Origin: Succinispira mobilis DSM 6222
GTDB taxonomy: Bacteria > Bacillota > Negativicutes > Acidaminococcales > Succinispiraceae
Direction of reading: 5' to 3'
Assembly (NCBI RefSeq): GCF_000384135.1
Contig: NZ_KB913028.1
Span: 1,883,298-1,947,297 of the forward strand
Length of the DNA stretch: 64,000 nt
Shown here: one piece after another, positions 60,750 to 64,000 of the stretch
Layout of the letters: every line of letters begins with the position of its first letter
Numbering within the stretch: position 1 is the first letter of the stretch
Notes under the pieces: generated by a model
The model's database searches: none
What the model saw: only the letters and a program-made list of their open reading frames with translations
Told to the model about the DNA's origin: nothing
Translations under genes and position numbers: made by a program

Positions 60750-61404
60750 AATTGCGAATTTTAATTTTTTGTTGCCAATATATATATGGTAGTACAAAAG
60801 CTACCAAACAAGTTATTATCGCTAAACTCTTGCTAGTGTTGGGAGATAAAAAACTGTCCGTTAGAAAATTGTATGCTATTGCCCCTGGCAACATTCCAAT
60901 AAGCGTTGCTAAAGCATAAGTCTTATAGGGAATATTAGAAAGCCCAGCTAAAAAACTTATGGGATCATAGGGGAAAATTGGTACTATGCGCAAACACAAC
61001 ATTTTTTTAAAGTCACTTTTAGGACTATATCGGTCAACAAAACCCCACCATTTTTTTGCAACACGATTTACAAACTCAAAATTTGTGTGCTTTGCTAAAT
61101 AATAGCATAAACTTGCACTACCCAGTCCACCCATTAATATATATATAATCCCCCAAATTGGTCCAAACAAAACCGCAGCTACTAAGTTTAATAGCAACGC
61201 AGGAATTAATAATACTGGTCGCAAAGTGTAGAGTAAAATATAAGCTAATGGCGCTAATGAACCAAAGTTAGCTAACCACAAGCGCAATTCCAACATACTA
61301 TTAAAATACATATTTTGTTTATAAAAATAACCTAAACTTAATAGTAGCAAAATTACCCATATATACTTTAAAAGTGAAGCCTGTATTTTTTTTAAATAAC
61401 CCAC
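60748..61404 (-). CDS. TVP38/TMEM64-family membrane protein
   Basis: 218 aa with about five membrane segments. The VTT-domain core is present: PAYLLLYT-like segment ILLYTLRPVLLIPALLLN, FGPIWGIIYILMGGLGSA, and RIVPIFPYDPISFLAGLSNIPYKTY, with GMLPGAIAYNFL. The family (DedA-related) is linked to lipid scrambling or membrane homeostasis. I start it at the GTG 61404, with AGAAGG 6 nt ahead; the longer frame to 61446 would run into the RNase P RNA. Confidence 0.8.
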   Translation of the reverse strand: MGYLKKIQASLLKYIWVILLLLSLGYFYKQNMYFNSMLELRLWLANFGSLAPLAYILLYTLRPVLLIPALLLNLVAAVLFGPIWGIIYILMGGLGSASLCYYLAKHTNFEFVNRVAKKWWGFVDRYSPKSDFKKMLCLRIVPIFPYDPISFLAGLSNIPYKTYALATLIGMLPGAIAYNFLTDSFLSPNTSKSLAIITCLVAFVLPYIYWQQKIKIRN

Positions 61405-61437
61405 AGTACACCTTCTATTACAAAATAATATAATAAT

Positions 61438-61792
61438 TATGAGCACTCATTAAGCCGAGTTCTGTTCACCTTACGGCGCGACAATCATCTATCTGGACTA
61501 TTAGTTGCCTAATAGTTCTAGCGACACAACCCGAGAGGATCAGCGAGCAACATCATCCCTCTCCTATTTGGTCTTGCTCCGAATGGGGTTTACCTAGCCA
61601 GTTGGTCACCCAACTGCTGGTGCGCTCTTACCGCACCGTTCCACCCTTACCGATTTAATATCGGCGGTACACATTTCTGTGGCACTTTCCCTAAGATTAC
61701 TCTCGCTGGGCGTTACCCAGCATTCTGCTCTGTGGAGCTCGGACTTTCCTCGACTGGCCTTATACCAACCGCGATTGTCTTTTGTACTCACA
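61438..61792 (-). ncRNA. rnpB: RNase P RNA (type A)
   Basis: Catalytic RNA of tRNA 5' maturation. Diagnostic minus-strand blocks in order: GAGGAAAGTCCGAGCTCC, CTGGGTAACGCCCAG, GGTGCGGTAAGAGCGCACC, TAAACCCCATTCGGAGCAAG (P4-side region) with CCAAATAGG, and AGAACTCGGCTTA near the 3' end. The terminal helix P1 is TGAGTAC/GTGCTCA, which sets the ends within a few bases. About 355 nt, normal for type A. Confidence 0.96.
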
Positions 61793-61830
61793 ATTATTAC
61801 ATTTGAACATTGTAACATATTACAATTACT

Positions 61831-62763
61831 TTAGCAACCTTTTACATATAGATAGCGATTAATCATCTTGTTGAAAACCCATTCGTTTTTATCTTCCAGA
61901 TTCTCAAACTGATTTAACACCGCATTTAATTCATCCGCATAATGAACAATAAAGCTCTCTTTTGTTGCACAAGCAATTGGCGAGCCTTTTTCCTGTTCCC
62001 CATGATGCGATAAAACAATGTGCAACAATTCTTCTAATTCCTGCTCCACAAGTTCAGCACTGTTTATTTTTTCTGCATAAGAATTTATTAACATCGCTGT
62101 CATAGAAATGTGACCCAACAATCTGCCTTTAGTAGTATATGGGAAGCCATAATCAGCAGATATTTCCATTATTTTTCCTAAATCATGTAAAAGCGCACCG
62201 CAAATAACTAAATCTAAATTAACATTCTTATTTACTTTCGCCATAGCCACTGCTAAATCAGTAACATCAATACAATGCTCAAGCAACCCACCAATATAAG
62301 CATGATGTAATTTACTCCCAGCAGGGTTTTTAATATACTGTTGATAAACATCGGCAAAAATCATTGCCAATAATTTTTTTAAAAAATTACTGTTTAAATT
62401 ATCTAGATAAGTTTTTAATTTTTCTTGGTAAGCTACCATGTCAACTGGAGCCAGCGGTAATAAATGATTGACATTATCCTCAGGCAGCACTTCTTCTAGT
62501 TTATTAATTACCAATTGCAATGAACTATCTTGAGCAAATTTATTGATATCAATTTGACCGATAACCTGCATAGCTACAAAGCCTTCTAATTTGCGCATAC
62601 GTTCTACCATGCCAGCATCAAAACAAATAAAATTTATGCTAGCGCTATTATCCTGAACCACCCCGCGGGCAAAAACACCCCCAGTTGATGTACTGCCAAC
62701 TTTTTGAACTTTTATTAGTACTATATGCCGAATTTTATCTCCAGCCTGAAAATCTTTTAACAT
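61831..62763 (-). CDS. yhaM: YhaM-like 3'-5' exoribonuclease (OB plus HD domain)
   Basis: 310 aa: an N-terminal OB-fold nucleic-acid-binding domain (about 1-90, GVFARGVVQDNSASI) and a C-terminal HD phosphohydrolase domain (about 140-290) with HHAYIGGLLEHCIDV, ALLHDLGK and LSHHGEQEKGSP supplying the metal ligands. Length and order match Bacillus YhaM, which trims RNA and single-stranded DNA. CATTAAATTTCCCCC upstream gives a GGGGG ribosome-binding site. Adjacent to the Nif3-like gene, 17 bp away. Confidence 0.9.
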   Translation of the reverse strand: MLKDFQAGDKIRHIVLIKVQKVGSTSTGGVFARGVVQDNSASINFICFDAGMVERMRKLEGFVAMQVIGQIDINKFAQDSSLQLVINKLEEVLPEDNVNHLLPLAPVDMVAYQEKLKTYLDNLNSNFLKKLLAMIFADVYQQYIKNPAGSKLHHAYIGGLLEHCIDVTDLAVAMAKVNKNVNLDLVICGALLHDLGKIMEISADYGFPYTTKGRLLGHISMTAMLINSYAEKINSAELVEQELEELLHIVLSHHGEQEKGSPIACATKESFIVHYADELNAVLNQFENLEDKNEWVFNKMINRYLYVKGC

Positions 62764-62780
62764 TAAATTTCCCCCTTATG

Positions 62781-63884
62781 TTACAGATGTTCTATTATCC
62801 GTGTTTCTTTGGCCACAGCTACTGTTATTGCCGTCTCTAACAAGACTTGTTGCAATCTACTCGCCAACGCCTTTAAAACAGGTTGTTCACTTTCTTGATG
62901 CCCCAAAGCTATAACTGCTAAATCCATATTTTGTGCCTCTTGAGCTTCATGATATTTTAAGTCCCCAGTTACTAAAACATCAGCCCCAGCTTTAATAGCC
63001 GTTTTTATATAATCAGCACCACTACCTCCACAAATAGCCACACAACTAACTTGTTTTTCTAGGTTACTCGCTCTTACACCAGTCAACTGCAATTTATTTT
63101 TAAGCATATTTGCCAATTGTTCTACACTTAAAACTTTATTTAAAGTACCCGTACGTAAAATGCCTAATTGCCGCTCTTTCGTAAGCATTTCATAACTGTC
63201 ATAAGCAATTTCTTCGTAAGGATGAATTGCCTTTATCGCCATTAGCAACTCAGCTATTTTTTGCTTCGGCACTAAAAATTCCACCTTATCCTCAATAACT
63301 TCTTGCATAATATTTAGAACTCCTAAATATGGGTTAGCTGTCTGTAAAGGTTTAAAGCGGCCTAACCCACTACTAGTAAAGGAACAAGCTGCATATTTTC
63401 CCGAAAAACTTATGGCCTGTTCTTCCAATAGTGCCAACAATTTTTCTGTATGTGTTCGCGGAATATAAACAGCGAGCTTTACCAAAGAGCCGCGCTCTTC
63501 TTCTGTTATCGTATGTACGTTTTCTAGGCCAATCACTTCTGCCAAAACATCATTAACTCCATTACTAGCTCTATCTAAATTCGTATGCATCGCAATATAA
63601 GATATTTCTTGTTTAATCAAGCTGTTGATTAATTTTCCAGCAAAATCTTGTTGAACAATTTTTTTTAAGGGTTTGAAAATCAATGGATGATGTGTAATTA
63701 TCAAGTTACTCTTAGTTGCTATAGCCTGAGCGACTACTGCTTCCGTTAAATCTAAGGCCAATAAAATCCCTTGCACAGTCTGCTTTTCATCACCTACTAG
63801 TAACCCTACATTATCATAATCATAGGCGGTATCAAACGGAGCTATTTTATCTAAAACTTGATATATATCCTTAACTTTCATCAT
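62781..63884 (-). CDS. Nif3-like dinuclear metal-centre protein (DUF34)
   Basis: 367 aa, the long Firmicute form (YqfO type) with a CutA/PII-like insert (about residues 130-230) between two halves of the Nif3 domain. Metal ligands are visible in LIITHHPLIFKPLKK (about 60-74), HTNLDRASNG, and the C-terminal GHQESEQPVLKAL. It has been proposed to act on GTP-related or damaged metabolites, but its role is unproven. Its start overlaps the upstream gene by 14 bp; GGGAGG is 4-6 nt before the tandem ATGs. Confidence 0.92.
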   Translation of the reverse strand: MMKVKDIYQVLDKIAPFDTAYDYDNVGLLVGDEKQTVQGILLALDLTEAVVAQAIATKSNLIITHHPLIFKPLKKIVQQDFAGKLINSLIKQEISYIAMHTNLDRASNGVNDVLAEVIGLENVHTITEEERGSLVKLAVYIPRTHTEKLLALLEEQAISFSGKYAACSFTSSGLGRFKPLQTANPYLGVLNIMQEVIEDKVEFLVPKQKIAELLMAIKAIHPYEEIAYDSYEMLTKERQLGILRTGTLNKVLSVEQLANMLKNKLQLTGVRASNLEKQVSCVAICGGSGADYIKTAIKAGADVLVTGDLKYHEAQEAQNMDLAVIALGHQESEQPVLKALASRLQQVLLETAITVAVAKETRIIEHL

Positions 63885-63999
63885 ACGCCTCCCGCAGAAT
63901 TTGTAAGATCCTTGCTGTTTTTTTCCTCTTTTGAACGATTTGTTCCGTACACTTAGCTTTATCCAGTGCCGCTAATATTTTTTCTTGTTTTTTTATCAA
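63871..63999 (-). CDS. trmK: 3' end of a gene, probably tRNA m1A22 methyltransferase
   Basis: Partial: only the last 42 codons are inside the window, and the start lies beyond base 64000. The visible tail (LIKKQEKILAALDKAK ... RILQILREAYDES) is a charged, coiled-coil-like helix, as at the C terminus of TrmK. The gene overlaps the Nif3-like start by 14 bp. In Firmicutes trmK usually precedes this Nif3 gene, so the identity rests on context plus the helical tail. Confidence 0.5.
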   Translation of the reverse strand: MIKKQEKILAALDKAKCTEQIVQKRKKTARILQILREAYDES

Positions 64000-64000
64000 C

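Noticed and set aside
60748-61446. Longer start for the TVP38-like protein at 61446
   Set aside because: That GTG lies within the terminal helix of the RNase P RNA and has no ribosome-binding site; GTG at 61404 is better placed.
61606-61818. A 70-aa minus-strand open frame
   Set aside because: It lies inside the RNase P RNA; the translation reflects conserved RNA sequence, not a protein.
1-64000. CRISPR arrays, prophage or integrated elements
   Set aside because: No regularly spaced repeats, integrase, phage structural genes or attachment-like duplication at the tRNA-Arg gene were seen.

Overview
This window comes from a low-GC, strictly fermentative Firmicute of the Negativicutes type (relatives of Veillonella, Phascolarctobacterium, Succiniclasticum, Succinispira). 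The clearest sign is a complete, sodium-coupled route for turning succinate into propionate plus CO2. A full anaerobic (cbi-type) cobalamin pathway that would feed its B12-dependent mutase lies about 6 kb further on. The species is inferred from gene content only; no 16S gene is present. I see no CRISPR array, phage or insertion sequence.

Layout. (1) 0.1-6.2 kb: four tandem, minus-strand copies of a DASS/SLC13 dicarboxylate carrier. Each is followed by its own hairpin, and three of the four are preceded by the same palindromic leader. (2) 6.3-15.4 kb, minus strand: the succinate module, in transcription order CoA-transferase, methylmalonyl-CoA mutase large and small subunits, MeaB chaperone, epimerase, then the Na+-pumping methylmalonyl-CoA decarboxylase (mmdA, D, C, B). 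Large hairpins separate several of these genes. A long leader with possible structure precedes the first one. (3) 16-21.9 kb: housekeeping genes (pseudouridine synthase, cyclophilin, GIY-YIG protein, LUD protein, Fsr-like MFS exporter, tRNA-Arg(CCG), alpha/beta hydrolase) and one unrecognised membrane protein. (4) 21.9-36.9 kb, minus strand: 17 cobalamin genes from cbiD to cobC behind a cobalamin riboswitch. cbiL, a cobaltochelatase and the uroporphyrinogen genes are not here. (5) 37-38.1 kb: two small hypothetical genes and an orphan 51-aa gene with its own promoter and terminator. (6) 38.2-47.6 kb, plus strand: a complete histidine operon (hisZGDCBHAF-IE) ending in a CBS-domain inorganic pyrophosphatase. 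(7) 47.8-54.8 kb, minus strand: a complete tryptophan operon (trpE-GD-C-F-B-A) with a T-box leader. (8) 54.8-60.7 kb: a ribbon-helix-helix-like protein, a 53-aa membrane protein, then a CitMHS-type citrate transporter and citrate lyase (citDEF) with a divergent LysR regulator. (9) 60.7-64 kb: TVP38-like membrane protein, RNase P RNA, YhaM-like nuclease, Nif3-like protein and the 3' end of a probable trmK.

How it fits together. Succinate enters through the DASS carriers and is activated by CoA transfer from propionyl- or acetyl-CoA. AdoCbl-dependent mutase (repaired by MeaB) and the epimerase rearrange it, and decarboxylation then exports Na+. The resulting Na+ gradient can in turn drive the DASS carriers. 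Citrate split by the citrate lyase gives oxaloacetate, which can be reduced to succinate and enter the same route. Regulation visible in the DNA includes a B12 riboswitch with a Shine-Dalgarno-sequestering helix, a Trp T-box, a T-N11-A LysR box, and repeated palindromes ahead of the DASS genes. Several start codons were moved from the longest open frame to the one served by a Shine-Dalgarno sequence; each case is noted.
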